Shown: positions 5,800-13,787 of the stretch, piece by piece
How the letters are laid out: each line of letters begins with the position of its first letter
Numbering within the stretch: the stretch's first letter is position 1
Origin: an uncultured bacterium
Lineage (GTDB): Bacteria > Bacillota > Clostridia > Oscillospirales > Acutalibacteraceae
Length of the DNA: 14,824 nt
NCBI GenBank assembly: GCA_945949625.1
Contig: CAMFFI010000011.1
Span: 1 to 14,824, forward strand
Direction of reading: 5' to 3'
Notes under the pieces: model-generated
The model's database searches: none
Told to the model about the DNA's origin: nothing
The model's input: the letters and a program-made list of their open reading frames with translations, nothing else
Translations under genes and position numbers: made by a program

Positions 5800-6306
5800 A
5801 TGTCAGTATTAAATATTGTAATGGTTGAGCCTGAAATTCCACAGAATACGGGAAATGTTGCGCGTACTTGTGCGGCGACAGGCGCAAGACTCCACCTTGT
5901 AAAGCCGCTGGGCTTTGAAATCAGCGATAAGTATTTAAAAAGAGCAGGACTGGATTACTGGAATTTGCTGGATATTACATATTATGAGGATTTGCAGGAT
6001 TTTTTTGAAAAGACAAAAGGCGGAAATTACTTTTATTTTTCAACAAAAGGCACACACATTCACTCGGACGCTGAATATCCGGACAATTCATATTTGCTTT
6101 TCGGAAAAGAAACGAAAGGCTTGCCCGAGGAGCTTTTGCTGAAAAATCAGGATAAAACCTTGAGGATACCGATGATTGATGAGGCGCGCAGTCTGAATCT
6201 GTCAAATTCTGTGGCAATTGCTGTTTATGAGGTTTTACGCCAATGGAATTATCCTCGGTTACTTTGTAAAGGTCAGCTTCACAACCATAAATGGGAAGAA
6301 GTTTAA
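5800..6306 (+). CDS. trmL: tRNA (cytidine(34)/uridine-2'-O)-methyltransferase TrmL (SPOUT family)
   Basis: TrmL transfers a methyl group from SAM to the 2'-OH of the wobble nucleotide in certain leucine tRNAs. This 168-residue protein has the typical short length of the family and its three knot motifs: 'EPEIPQNTGNVARTCAATGA' near the N-terminus, 'LLFGKETKGLPEELL', and 'RIPMIDEARSLNLSNSVAIAVYEVLRQ', which together form the SAM site of the alpha/beta trefoil knot. It should be a cytosolic dimer. The ATG at 5800 is preferred over an in-frame GTG at 5791 because the ribosome binding site AGAGGTG (5787-5793) overlaps that GTG. No clear terminator follows. It seems to be a stand-alone housekeeping gene. 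Confidence 0.93.
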   Translation: MSVLNIVMVEPEIPQNTGNVARTCAATGARLHLVKPLGFEISDKYLKRAGLDYWNLLDITYYEDLQDFFEKTKGGNYFYFSTKGTHIHSDAEYPDNSYLLFGKETKGLPEELLLKNQDKTLRIPMIDEARSLNLSNSVAIAVYEVLRQWNYPRLLCKGQLHNHKWEEV

Positions 6307-6589
6307 AGGAATTTTGCTTTTATATTGCAGATAAATTAATAAATTTACTTTTGTTGATAAGGCATCGGTTTTTGTTTGAAGTGTCATTGGGTATTTTTGG
6401 AATAAAAACTGTAAATTCTTACTTGTTTATGTATAATAAACAATACTTTTAAATAATTTTAATTTTTTTTAAATAAAAACTATTGCAAATTTTTTTAATA
6501 AGTGGTATTATACAAGAGTAGTAAAACTGAATTGAAGTTTTTACTAATCGGTTGAAATTAAAAAAGTATCAACAAAGGAGACAGTAAAC
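6307..6589 (+). promoter_or_regulatory. AT-rich control region of the sugar ABC operon
   Basis: This gene-free stretch holds the best promoter TTGCAA (6483-6488), 17-bp spacer, TATTAT (6506-6511), followed from the expected +1 by an inverted repeat (6519-6528 with 6536-6546, one bulge). Further upstream TTGTTTA-N7-TAAACAA (6423-6443) is a perfect 7-bp inverted repeat enclosing a TATAAT (6432-6437) that lacks a good -35. Either repeat could be an operator for sugar control. AAAGGAG before the GTG start of the binding protein ends the region. Confidence 0.55.
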
Positions 6590-7942
6590 GTGAAAAAAGT
6601 ATCAAAACTCGTTGCTTTAGGCTTGGCAGGATGCTTAGCTGCATCAGTATGTGCAGGCTGCGGAAGCAACAACGCTTCAAGCGGTGAAAGTAAAAAAGAA
6701 GAAGCTGCAAAGGGTAAGGTTTATTATCTGAACTTTAAGCCTGAGCAGGATGAGCAGTGGCAGTCTTTAGCAAAGGCTTATACTGAAGAAACAGGTGTTA
6801 ATGTACAGGTTGTTACAGCAGCTGAGGGTACATACGAGCAGACATTGACTTCAGAAATGGATAAGTCAGACGCTCCTACATTGTTCCAGGTTAACGGTCC
6901 TGTTGGCCTTACAAACTGGAAAGACTACTGCTATGACCTTAAGGATTCAGACCTTTACAAGCAAGTAACAAGCGACGATTTCGTTCTTAAAGAGGGCGAT
7001 TCTGTTTACGGTGTTGCTTATGTTGTTGAAACATACGGCATTATCTACAACAAAACATTACTTAACAAATATTTTGAGTCTGATTTTGCAACAGTTAAAT
7101 CTGCTGACGAAATCAACAGCTTTGACAAATTAAAGACAGTTGCTGAAGAAATTCAGGCTAACAAAGACGCTTTAGGCGTTGACGGCGCATTCACATCAGC
7201 AGGTATGGACGCTTCTTCTGACTGGAGATTTAAGACACACCTTGCTAATATGCCTATCTACTATGAGTACAAAGATAAAGGCATTTCTTCAACAGACGCT
7301 ATTGAGGGCAAATACCTTGATAACTACAAGCAGATTTGGGACTTATACATCAACAACGCTACCTGCGATAAGACAGCTCTTGCAAGCAAAACAGGTACAG
7401 ACGCTGAAACAGAGTTCAAGACAGGCAAGGCTGTATTCTTCCAGAACGGTACTTGGGAATATGACGGATGTAAATACAACGAAGATGCTAAAGAAGGCTT
7501 AAAGGACGAAGAGTTCGGTATGCTTCCTATTTACATCGGTGCTTCCGGTGAAGAAAAACAGGGCCTCTGCACAGGTTCTGAGAACTATTGGTGTGTAAAC
7601 AAGAATGCATCAGAGGATGACATCAAGGCTACTCTTGATTTTGTTAACTGGTGTGTAACAAGCGATAAGGGTACAAAAGCTCTTGCTGACGATATGGGAT
7701 TTGTAATTCCTTTCAAAGCAGCTAAAGAAGCTACAAACCCATTGGTAGCAATTGCTAATCAGTATGTTTCAGACGGAAAAGAGCCTGTTTCTTGGAACTT
7801 CTCTTCTATTCCTTCAGAAACATGGAAAAACGGTGTTGGCACAGCTCTTACACAGTATGCAGCAGGCACAGGCGACTGGAATGCCGTTGTAACTGCTTTT
7901 GTTGACGGTTGGAAAACAGAATACGCAGCAGCCAACAAATAA
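6590..7942 (+). CDS. ABC sugar transporter, substrate-binding lipoprotein
   Basis: This 450-residue extracytoplasmic solute-binding protein belongs to the family 1 (MalE/UgpB-like) cluster. It starts with GTG, 9 nt after AAAGGAG. A lipoprotein signal ends in C-A-G-C with lipid Cys24, followed by a Ser/Asn/Lys-rich tether. The mature part starts 'KVYYLNFKPEQDEQWQ' and has the familiar 'YTEETGVNVQVV', 'APTLFQVNG' and 'YGIIYNKTLL' segments; 'KTGKAVFFQNGTWEYDG' is typical of carbohydrate binders. It would capture the sugar outside and pass it to the two permeases that follow. Maltodextrins are the likely ligand because the amylase gene is next, but the sequence alone does not prove it. A strong hairpin after the stop separates it from the permeases, consistent with the binding protein being made in excess. 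Confidence 0.92.
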   Translation: MKKVSKLVALGLAGCLAASVCAGCGSNNASSGESKKEEAAKGKVYYLNFKPEQDEQWQSLAKAYTEETGVNVQVVTAAEGTYEQTLTSEMDKSDAPTLFQVNGPVGLTNWKDYCYDLKDSDLYKQVTSDDFVLKEGDSVYGVAYVVETYGIIYNKTLLNKYFESDFATVKSADEINSFDKLKTVAEEIQANKDALGVDGAFTSAGMDASSDWRFKTHLANMPIYYEYKDKGISSTDAIEGKYLDNYKQIWDLYINNATCDKTALASKTGTDAETEFKTGKAVFFQNGTWEYDGCKYNEDAKEGLKDEEFGMLPIYIGASGEEKQGLCTGSENYWCVNKNASEDDIKATLDFVNWCVTSDKGTKALADDMGFVIPFKAAKEATNPLVAIANQYVSDGKEPVSWNFSSIPSETWKNGVGTALTQYAAGTGDWNAVVTAFVDGWKTEYAAANK

Positions 7943-7956
7943 AATTTAACGCACTT

Positions 7957-7987
7957 AAAAGAGGAGCGTATTCCGCTCCTCTTTTTT
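7957..7987 (+). terminator. Intercistronic terminator/attenuator hairpin behind the binding-protein gene
   Basis: A 12-bp stem (AAAAGAGGAGCG, 7957-7968, with 7974-7985) with a 5-nt loop and a terminal T-run. It should end most transcripts or protect the 3' end of the binding-protein mRNA. Read-through would feed the permease genes, which have no clear promoter of their own. Confidence 0.8.
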
Positions 7988-8016
7988 AAACCCTGGCTTT
8001 GGGGGAGGGACCCTAA

Positions 8017-8886
8017 TTGATTAAAAAAAATAAAAGATATTTTCTTATATTCGTTTTGCCAACATTGGCAGCGTTTATAATGGCGTTTGTGTGGCCTTTC
8101 TTTCAGGGAATTTACTTATCATTTTGTAAGTTTGTAACAACAAGTAATGCGACTTTTGTCGGATTTGACAACTATATTGCAGCTTTTCAGGACGAGTCCT
8201 TTTTAAGTTCATTCTGGTTTACAGTTGCTTTTGTAATTGTTTCCGTGGTATTTATCAATGTATTTGCATTTATTATCGGTTATGTACTTACAATGGGAAT
8301 AAGAGGTTCCAATATCTTCAGAACCACATTCTTTATGCCTAACCTTATCGGCGGTATCGTTTTAGGATATATCTGGCAGCTTATTTTTAACGGTATTCTT
8401 TTAAATTACGGCAAAACCATAGTTTCAGACGCAACCTTTGGTTTTTGGGGACTTATCATACTTATGTGCTGGCAGCAGGTAGGTTATATGATGATTATTT
8501 ATATTGCCGGATTTCAGGGAATTCCAAACGATTTGTATGAAGCGGCAAAAATCGACGGTGCAAGCAAGCCCCAGCTTTTAAGAAAAATTACAATTCCTAT
8601 GATGATGCCTTCTATTACAATTTGTACTTTCTTAACTTTGACAAACTCATTTAAACTGTTTGACCAGAACCTTGCTCTTACAAACGGTTTGCCGGGTGTT
8701 GTCGGAGCAACAGGCACAACGGTTTACAAAACACAGATGCTTGCTCTTAACATTTATAACACCTTCTATCAGAATGCTAATACCCGTGGTGTAGGACAGG
8801 CAAAGGCTGTTATGTTCTTTATTATAGTTGCAGCAATTGCTCTGATTCAGCTCTACTGCACAAGGAAGAAGGAGGTACAGCAATAA
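8017..8886 (+). CDS. ABC sugar transporter permease, MalF/UgpA type
   Basis: This 289-residue inner-membrane permease has six predicted spans, the first starting within 'YFLIFVLPTLAAFIMAFVWPF'. The conserved cytoplasmic EAA loop reads 'EAAKIDGASKPQLLRKITIPMMMPS', the docking site for the ATPase. Start is TTG at 8017, with a very strong GGGGGAGG 8-9 nt upstream; no in-frame ATG lies near. It lacks the extra N-terminal spans and large periplasmic loop of E. coli MalF, as is normal for CUT1 importers of Gram-positives. It pairs with the next gene, which it overlaps by one base (TAATG). No ATPase gene is in the operon, so a shared MsmK/UgpC-type ATPase encoded elsewhere is inferred. Confidence 0.92.
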   Translation: MIKKNKRYFLIFVLPTLAAFIMAFVWPFFQGIYLSFCKFVTTSNATFVGFDNYIAAFQDESFLSSFWFTVAFVIVSVVFINVFAFIIGYVLTMGIRGSNIFRTTFFMPNLIGGIVLGYIWQLIFNGILLNYGKTIVSDATFGFWGLIILMCWQQVGYMMIIYIAGFQGIPNDLYEAAKIDGASKPQLLRKITIPMMMPSITICTFLTLTNSFKLFDQNLALTNGLPGVVGATGTTVYKTQMLALNIYNTFYQNANTRGVGQAKAVMFFIIVAAIALIQLYCTRKKEVQQ

Positions 8887-9740
8887 TGGATGCTACAAAG
8901 AAAAAAGGTAAAATGTCAAAAACCATATTAACCATTGTTTTTTCAATTATTGCTGTATTTTATGTTTCTCCAATCTTTATTGTACTTATCAACTCCTTTA
9001 AGCTTAAATCAAAAATAAGCTCCCAGCCATTCAGTCTGCCAAATGCAGAGTCATTTGTTGGATTTGATAACTACGCAAACGGTATTTTCTACGGCAATTA
9101 TCCTTTTTATAAATCTGTATTAATCAGCTTATTTATTACTGTTTGTACTGTATTTGTAATTTTAATATGCACCTCAATGTGCGCTTGGTATCTTTCAAGA
9201 GTTAATAATCTTTTGTGTAAAATAATCTATTATTTTTGTATATTCTCTATGATTGTACCGTTCCAGATGGTTATGTATACTCTTTCAAAAACTGCCGATA
9301 ATCTGGGACTTAACACTCCTTGGGGAATCATTATTGTTTACCTTGGATTCGGTGCGGGACTTGCTGTATTTATGTTTACGGGATTTGTAAAATCCATACC
9401 TATTGAGATTGAAGAAGCCGCCAGCATTGACGGAGCAGGTCCTCTCAGAACCTTCTTCGGCGTGGTTTTACCTATTATGAAGCCTACTTTTATTTCGGTA
9501 GGTATTCTTGAAACAATGTGGATATGGAACGACTATCTGCTTCCTTATCTTGTACTTGATATTAAGAAGTACAGAACAATTCCTATTCATATTCAGTACC
9601 TTAATGGCAGCTACGGACAAACTGATTTAGGCGCAATTATGGCACTCATAATTCTCAGTATTATTCCGATTATTATCTTCTACTTTGTTTGTCAGAAGCA
9701 CATCATCAAAGGTATTGTTGCCGGTGCTGTTAAAGGATAA
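8886..9740 (+). CDS. ABC sugar transporter permease, MalG/UgpE type
   Basis: This 284-residue partner permease has six predicted spans, a cytosolic basic N-terminus (MDATKKKGKMSK), the 'YVSPIFIVLINSFK' segment that opens most MalG-type proteins, and the EAA loop 'EAASIDGAGPLRTFFGVVLPIMKPTF'. The C-terminus 'FYFVCQKHIIKGIVAGAVKG' is the classic MalG ending and is thought to contact the ATPases. Its start codon overlaps the stop of the previous gene, with AGGAGGT placed inside that gene, so the two are translationally coupled and made in equal amounts. Together with the binding protein it forms a CUT1-type importer in the membrane. A strong terminator closes the operon. Confidence 0.93.
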   Translation: MDATKKKGKMSKTILTIVFSIIAVFYVSPIFIVLINSFKLKSKISSQPFSLPNAESFVGFDNYANGIFYGNYPFYKSVLISLFITVCTVFVILICTSMCAWYLSRVNNLLCKIIYYFCIFSMIVPFQMVMYTLSKTADNLGLNTPWGIIIVYLGFGAGLAVFMFTGFVKSIPIEIEEAASIDGAGPLRTFFGVVLPIMKPTFISVGILETMWIWNDYLLPYLVLDIKKYRTIPIHIQYLNGSYGQTDLGAIMALIILSIIPIIIFYFVCQKHIIKGIVAGAVKG

Positions 9741-9755
9741 TAAAAAACAATTATT

Positions 9756-9791
9756 AAAGCTGTTTTGGTGTATTGCCAAAACAGCTTTTTT
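9756..9791 (+). terminator. Intrinsic terminator of the ABC operon
   Basis: A 13-bp perfect stem (AAAGCTGTTTTGG, 9756-9768, with 9776-9788), 7-nt loop and a run of T. Confidence 0.92.
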
Positions 9792-9800
9792 ACATTATAG

Positions 9801-9898
9801 GAAATTGCTCGGTTGCGCTCGGGTATAAAATGTTGCAGTCAGCACAAACTTTCTGCACTAATTGCGTGTCGAGGCACTCGACTTTTGTAAAAAATTAA
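9801..9898. repeat. Structured, GC-richer intergenic element (candidate dispersed repeat)
   Basis: Between the ABC terminator and the amylase promoter lies a block unlike the surrounding AT-rich spacer. It has a direct repeat GCTCGG (9807-9812, 9817-9822) and a hairpin GTCGAG-GCA-CTCGAC (9868-9882) followed by TTTT. It also holds a 22-codon reading frame (9830-9898, MLQSAQTFCTNCV...) without a ribosome binding site. The frame is probably incidental. Only one copy is in the window, so calling it a repeat is an inference. Confidence 0.35.
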
Positions 9899-9938
9899 GA
9901 ATTTATCGTTTATTTATAATGTTTTTAATATTCATATC

Positions 9939-9967
9939 TTGACTAAATTTCAAAATAACAATATACT
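9939..9967 (+). promoter_or_regulatory. Strong sigma-A type promoter of the alpha-amylase gene
   Basis: TTGACT (9939-9944), 17-bp spacer, TATACT (9962-9967), then GGAAAGGAG before the ATG at 9990. The leader is only about 16 nt. No convincing catabolite-response (cre) site is seen in the spacer. Confidence 0.8.
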
Positions 9968-9989
9968 TAAATGGAAAGGAGAAATTAAT

Positions 9990-12266
9990 ATGAAAAAAAT
10001 GTTTACAAAACCAATATCGGTTGTTTTGTCGGTATTACTTGCATTTTCTGCTTTGACGTTTTCTTTGTCAAATGTGGATTTCAACGCGGTTACGGTACAG
10101 ACAGAACAAGCCGAAGCGTCGGCGAATCCTTACGGATTAACCGAAAAAGTTAAGGACGGTTCTATTCTTCATGCTTGGTGCTGGTCCTTTAACACAATCA
10201 GAGAAAATCTTCAGAATATTGCAGAAGCAGGTTACACTTCGGTGCAGACATCGCCGATTAACCAATGTAAAGTCGGCGACAACGGCGGTATGGAGCTTTA
10301 CGGCAACGGCAAATGGTACTATCATTATCAGCCAACCTTATATACAATCGGCAACTATCAGCTTGGAACGCCGGAAGAATTCAAAGCCTTATGCGCTGAG
10401 GCTAAAACATATGGTATTCATATTATTGTTGACGTAGTAGCAAATCACTGCTCGAGCGATTATAATGCAATTTCCTCAGAAATCAAAAATATTTCCGGCG
10501 GTGCTTTCCACGACAGTTTCGGTATCGGCGATTACAATAATCGTTACCAGTGTACCCAAGGTCAGCTTTTAAATCTTTATGACCTTAATACCCAGAACAC
10601 CAATGTTCAGCAGATGATTTTAAATTATCTCAAAAGCTGTGTTGAAGCAGGTGCAAGCGGCTTCCGCTATGATGCGGCAAAGCACATTGAACTGCCTGAC
10701 GACCAGCCTGTTGACGGACATAATTTTGCAAGTGATTTTTGGCCGGTAGTGCTTAATAACGGCTCTGAATTCCAGTACGGTGAGATTTTACAGGATTCAG
10801 GCAGCAGAACAGCGGCTTATTCTCAGTATATGAGCGTTACGGCTTCAAGTTACGGACATAATTTAAGGAGTGCTGCGGAAAACGGTAATTTTAAAGCCTC
10901 AAATCTGGAGGACTATTGTTCAGACGGCGCCGCAACAGATAAGCTGGTAACATGGGTTGAATCTCACGATAATTATACAGGCGACGGTACATGGTCAAAG
11001 CTTGACAATCAGGATATCAGACAGGCGTGGGCTGTAATTGCTGCAAGAGGAGATACAACTCCGTTGTTTTTCAGCAGACCTGACGGCAGCAGTACAACTA
11101 ACCAGTGGGGTAAAAATCAAATTGGTATTGCAGGCGACGATAACTACCGTCATCCTGAGGTTATGGCAGTTAATCAGTTCAGGAATGCAATGGTAGGATT
11201 GCCTAATGAGCTTTCTAACCCTACAGGCGACAACAGTGTATTGATGATTGAACGCGGAAGTGCAGGCGCTGTTATTATAAATGCGTCAAAAAATGACGTA
11301 ACACTTGATTTTTCAACAGACGTTGCAGACGGTTCATATACCGATGAATCAACAGGAGCTCCTGTAACAGTAAAAGACGGTAAAATGAGCGGAACTGTAA
11401 AAGCAGGTGCTGTGGCTGTAATTTACAACAGCGAGCTTGTAAAACAGCCCACAGTTTCAATCTCTCAAAGCGGAGGACAATTCAGAGGCACTTTAAGTCT
11501 TACGCTTACAGCACGCAATACAACAGAGGCTACATATAAGATTGGCAATAATTCTCCGGTAAAATATGTATCCGGTGATACAATTACAATTGGTGCTGAT
11601 ATGGCTGAAAACACCTCGGTTGATATTACTCTTTACGGCAAAAATGATGAAGGGGAAACTTCAAAGACCTACACCTTTACAAAGATTGCACAGCCTGTTC
11701 TTGAAGGAGAAACAGTAGTTTACTTTGACAACAGCAGCTACAACTGGGATACTGTAAATGTTTATGCTTATTACCGCAACGGCAGCGGAGATGTTGTTAA
11801 CAATGAATCCTGGCCCGGAGTTGCAATGACTGATTTAGGCGGCAATATGTACGGATATGAGCTTGATGAAAGCTGGGATTACTCAACGGCTTATGTTATT
11901 TTCAATAACGGCACGGGAACACAATATCCCACAAATGTAGGATATGAGGTGAAAAAGGGCGACAGCAAAATATTCAACGGCAACGGACTTGATGATTATG
12001 TAGTTGATGTACCGGTGACAGAGCCTGTTACAACGCAACCCGTAACCACAGAGCCTGTCACAACTGAGCCTTCGGAAGAAATTATGGGCGACGTAAACGG
12101 TGACGGAGTTGTTAATATATTTGACGCAACCGAAATACAGCTTTATGCCGCAGAGCTTAAAAGCTTTACAGAACAGCAGAAAAAGCTTGCAGATGTATAT
12201 GCCGACGGAGAAGTCAATATTTTTGACGCAACGCAAATTCAGCTTATTATTGCAGAGTTAGCTTAA
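9990..12266 (+). CDS. Secreted AmyE-type GH13 alpha-amylase with CBM26-like module and type I dockerin
   Basis: This is a 758-residue extracellular enzyme cutting internal alpha-1,4 bonds in starch. In order it has a signal peptide (about 1-45); a catalytic barrel and domain C (about 50-480) that follow Bacillus subtilis AmyE almost motif by motif (GH13 subfamily 28); a beta-rich region (about 485-570); a CBM26-like starch-binding module (about 573-660, 'YFDNSSYNWDTVNVYAY...SWPG'); a Pro-Thr-Val-rich linker (about 674-697); and a dockerin (699-758). Catalytic residues are nucleophile Asp228 ('GFRYDAAKH'), acid/base Glu265 ('QYGEILQD') and Asp327 ('ESHD'); region I is D148VVANH153. The two dockerin repeats both read 'VNIF/DAT-IQ'; the second has Tyr at calcium-loop position 3. 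The ATG at 9990 is chosen because an upstream in-frame TTG is the -35 element. The gene has its own promoter and terminator and lies behind a sugar importer. Confidence 0.95.
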   Translation: MKKMFTKPISVVLSVLLAFSALTFSLSNVDFNAVTVQTEQAEASANPYGLTEKVKDGSILHAWCWSFNTIRENLQNIAEAGYTSVQTSPINQCKVGDNGGMELYGNGKWYYHYQPTLYTIGNYQLGTPEEFKALCAEAKTYGIHIIVDVVANHCSSDYNAISSEIKNISGGAFHDSFGIGDYNNRYQCTQGQLLNLYDLNTQNTNVQQMILNYLKSCVEAGASGFRYDAAKHIELPDDQPVDGHNFASDFWPVVLNNGSEFQYGEILQDSGSRTAAYSQYMSVTASSYGHNLRSAAENGNFKASNLEDYCSDGAATDKLVTWVESHDNYTGDGTWSKLDNQDIRQAWAVIAARGDTTPLFFSRPDGSSTTNQWGKNQIGIAGDDNYRHPEVMAVNQFRNAMVGLPNELSNPTGDNSVLMIERGSAGAVIINASKNDVTLDFSTDVADGSYTDESTGAPVTVKDGKMSGTVKAGAVAVIYNSELVKQPTVSISQSGGQFRGTLSLTLTARNTTEATYKIGNNSPVKYVSGDTITIGADMAENTSVDITLYGKNDEGETSKTYTFTKIAQPVLEGETVVYFDNSSYNWDTVNVYAYYRNGSGDVVNNESWPGVAMTDLGGNMYGYELDESWDYSTAYVIFNNGTGTQYPTNVGYEVKKGDSKIFNGNGLDDYVVDVPVTEPVTTQPVTTEPVTTEPSEEIMGDVNGDGVVNIFDATEIQLYAAELKSFTEQQKKLADVYADGEVNIFDATQIQLIIAELA

Positions 12267-12288
12267 TCGGCCATAACTTTTATATTAT

Positions 12289-12316
12289 AAGGACAGCTTC
12301 GGCTGTCCTTGTTTTA
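12289..12316 (+). terminator. Intrinsic terminator of the amylase gene
   Basis: AAGGACAGC (12289-12297) pairs with 12302-12310 over a TTCG tetraloop, followed by GTTTTATA. Confidence 0.9.
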
Positions 12317-12405
12317 TATATAGTATGTTTTCTGCAACTAACGCAGATAATATTGTAAATTATTTGGATTTTATATAGAGAAATTGAAAAAATTGGGTTA
12401 AACTA

Positions 12406-12434
12406 TTGATAATATTGCGGATTTGTTATATAAT
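12406..12434 (+). promoter_or_regulatory. Promoter of the pgk operon
   Basis: TTGATA (12406-12411), 17-bp spacer, TATAAT (12429-12434). Expected start near 12441 gives a leader of about 60 nt, which contains a small inverted repeat (AAAAT-N5-ATTTT near 12451-12465) of unknown meaning. Confidence 0.75.
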
Positions 12435-12500
12435 TAACTATATCTGTAAAATGTGTAATTTTGCAATATACTAATATGAATGTGAAAGGATGCAATAACA

Positions 12501-13709
12501 ATGAAATTAAACAAAGTTACTGTTGACGACATTAACGTAAAAGGAAAAAAAGTTCTTGTTCGTTGTGATTTTAACGTACCTCTTAAAGACGGCGTTATTA
12601 CAAACGATAACAGAATTACAGCCGCTTTACCAACAATTAAAAAATTAATTGAGGACGGTGGAAAAGTAATTCTCTGCTCTCACTTAGGTAAGCCAAAGAA
12701 CGGTCCCGAAGAAAAATTCTCTCTTGCACCTGTTGCCGTAAGACTTTCAGAGCTTTTGGGCAAAGAGGTTGTATTTGCAAATGATGATAATGTTGTAGGC
12801 GAAAATGCAAAAAATGCTGTTGCCAATATGAATGACGGCGATGTTGTTCTTCTTCAGAACACACGTTTCAGAAAAGAAGAAACAAAGAACGAAGAGCCCT
12901 TCTCTTCAGAGCTTGCTTCACTTGCAGATGTATTTGTTATGGACGCTTTCGGCAGTGCTCACAGAGCTCACTGCTCAACAGTAGGCGTTACTGCTCACGT
13001 TAAGGAAACAGCAGTAGGCTATCTTATGCAGAAAGAAATCAACTACCTTGGAAATGCAGTAGAAGATCCTGTAAGACCTTTTGTTGCTATTCTCGGCGGT
13101 GCAAAGGTTGCAGACAAGCTTAATGTTATTGCAAACCTTCTTGAAAAATGCGATACACTTATTATCGGCGGCGGTATGGCTTATACATTCCTTAAAGCTA
13201 TGGGCAAGGAAGTTGGTACTTCACTTGTTGACGATACCAAGATTGAGTACTGCAAGGAAATGATTGAAAAGGCTGAAAAGCTCGGCAAAAAGCTTTTGCT
13301 CCCTGTTGATACACTTATTACAGACGCTTTCCCTGACCCGATTGATAAGCCAATCGACGTTGTAGATGCTTCGGTTGACGCTATCCCTGCTGACAAAATG
13401 GGACTTGACATCGGTCCTGAAACCTCAAAGCTTTTTGCAGAGGCTGTAAGCAGTGCTAAAACAGTTGTATGGAACGGACCTATGGGCGTTTCCGAAAATC
13501 CGTCACTTGCTAACGGTACAATTTCTGTTGCAAAAGCTCTTGCTGATACAGACGCTACAACAATTATCGGCGGCGGCGACAGTGCAGCAGCAGTAATCAA
13601 CCTTGGATTTGCTGATAAAATGAGTCATATTTCCACAGGCGGCGGCGCTTCTCTTGAATATCTTGAGGGTAAAGAGCTTCCGGGTATTGCAGCTATTGCA
13701 GATAAATAA
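12501..13709 (+). CDS. pgk: Phosphoglycerate kinase
   Basis: Pgk moves the phosphate of 1,3-bisphosphoglycerate to ADP, the first ATP-yielding step of glycolysis, in the cytosol. The protein is 402 residues, the normal bacterial size. The N-domain shows 'RCDFNVPL' (Arg21, Asp23, Asn25), 'HLGKP', 'NTRFRKEE' and 'FGSAHRAHCSTVG', which bind the triose. The C-domain shows 'GGAKVADKL', 'GGGMAYTFL', 'GPETSKLF', 'WNGPMGVSE', 'GGGDSAAAV' and 'STGGGASLEYLEG', which bind the nucleotide. Start ATG at 12501 follows AAAGGA. It is preceded by a strong promoter and followed, after a short hairpin, by an unknown gene and tpiA, so a glycolytic operon is likely. gap is not visible. Confidence 0.98.
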   Translation: MKLNKVTVDDINVKGKKVLVRCDFNVPLKDGVITNDNRITAALPTIKKLIEDGGKVILCSHLGKPKNGPEEKFSLAPVAVRLSELLGKEVVFANDDNVVGENAKNAVANMNDGDVVLLQNTRFRKEETKNEEPFSSELASLADVFVMDAFGSAHRAHCSTVGVTAHVKETAVGYLMQKEINYLGNAVEDPVRPFVAILGGAKVADKLNVIANLLEKCDTLIIGGGMAYTFLKAMGKEVGTSLVDDTKIEYCKEMIEKAEKLGKKLLLPVDTLITDAFPDPIDKPIDVVDASVDAIPADKMGLDIGPETSKLFAEAVSSAKTVVWNGPMGVSENPSLANGTISVAKALADTDATTIIGGGDSAAAVINLGFADKMSHISTGGGASLEYLEGKELPGIAAIADK

Positions 13710-13721
13710 TTAAATAAACAA

Positions 13722-13746
13722 AAGGGCGGGCGTTCTGTTCGCCCTT
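13722..13746 (+). terminator. Weak hairpin after pgk (possible attenuator)
   Basis: AAGGGCG (13722-13728) pairs with CGCCCTT (13740-13746) over an 11-nt loop. No T-run follows, so partial termination or 3'-end protection of the pgk message is more likely than a full stop. Confidence 0.45.
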
Positions 13747-13787
13747 AGCTTATTGATAAACATTAAGACCTTGAAAGCAAGTTTGAT

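Noticed and set aside
6541..6560. Possible cre or LacI-type site (CTAATCGGTTGA) before the importer
   Set aside because: It keeps the central CG but misses several conserved cre positions and is not palindromic.
9939..9989. Upstream extension of the amylase from a TTG at 9939
   Set aside because: That TTG is the -35 box (TTGACT) of the gene's own promoter; a proper signal peptide and ribosome binding site belong to the ATG at 9990.
11883..12236. 117-codon open frame antisense to the amylase linker and dockerin
   Set aside because: It is a shadow of the repetitive linker and dockerin repeats; composition is Cys- and Tyr-rich and unlike a real protein.
12311..12500. Riboswitch or T-box in the pgk leader
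   Set aside because: Only small weak inverted repeats are visible; there is no specifier or antiterminator pattern and no terminator before pgk.
13181..13600. 139-codon open frame antisense to pgk
   Set aside because: It is a shadow of biased codon use in a highly expressed gene, Ser/Thr/Ala/Ile-rich without domain features, and has no ribosome binding site.
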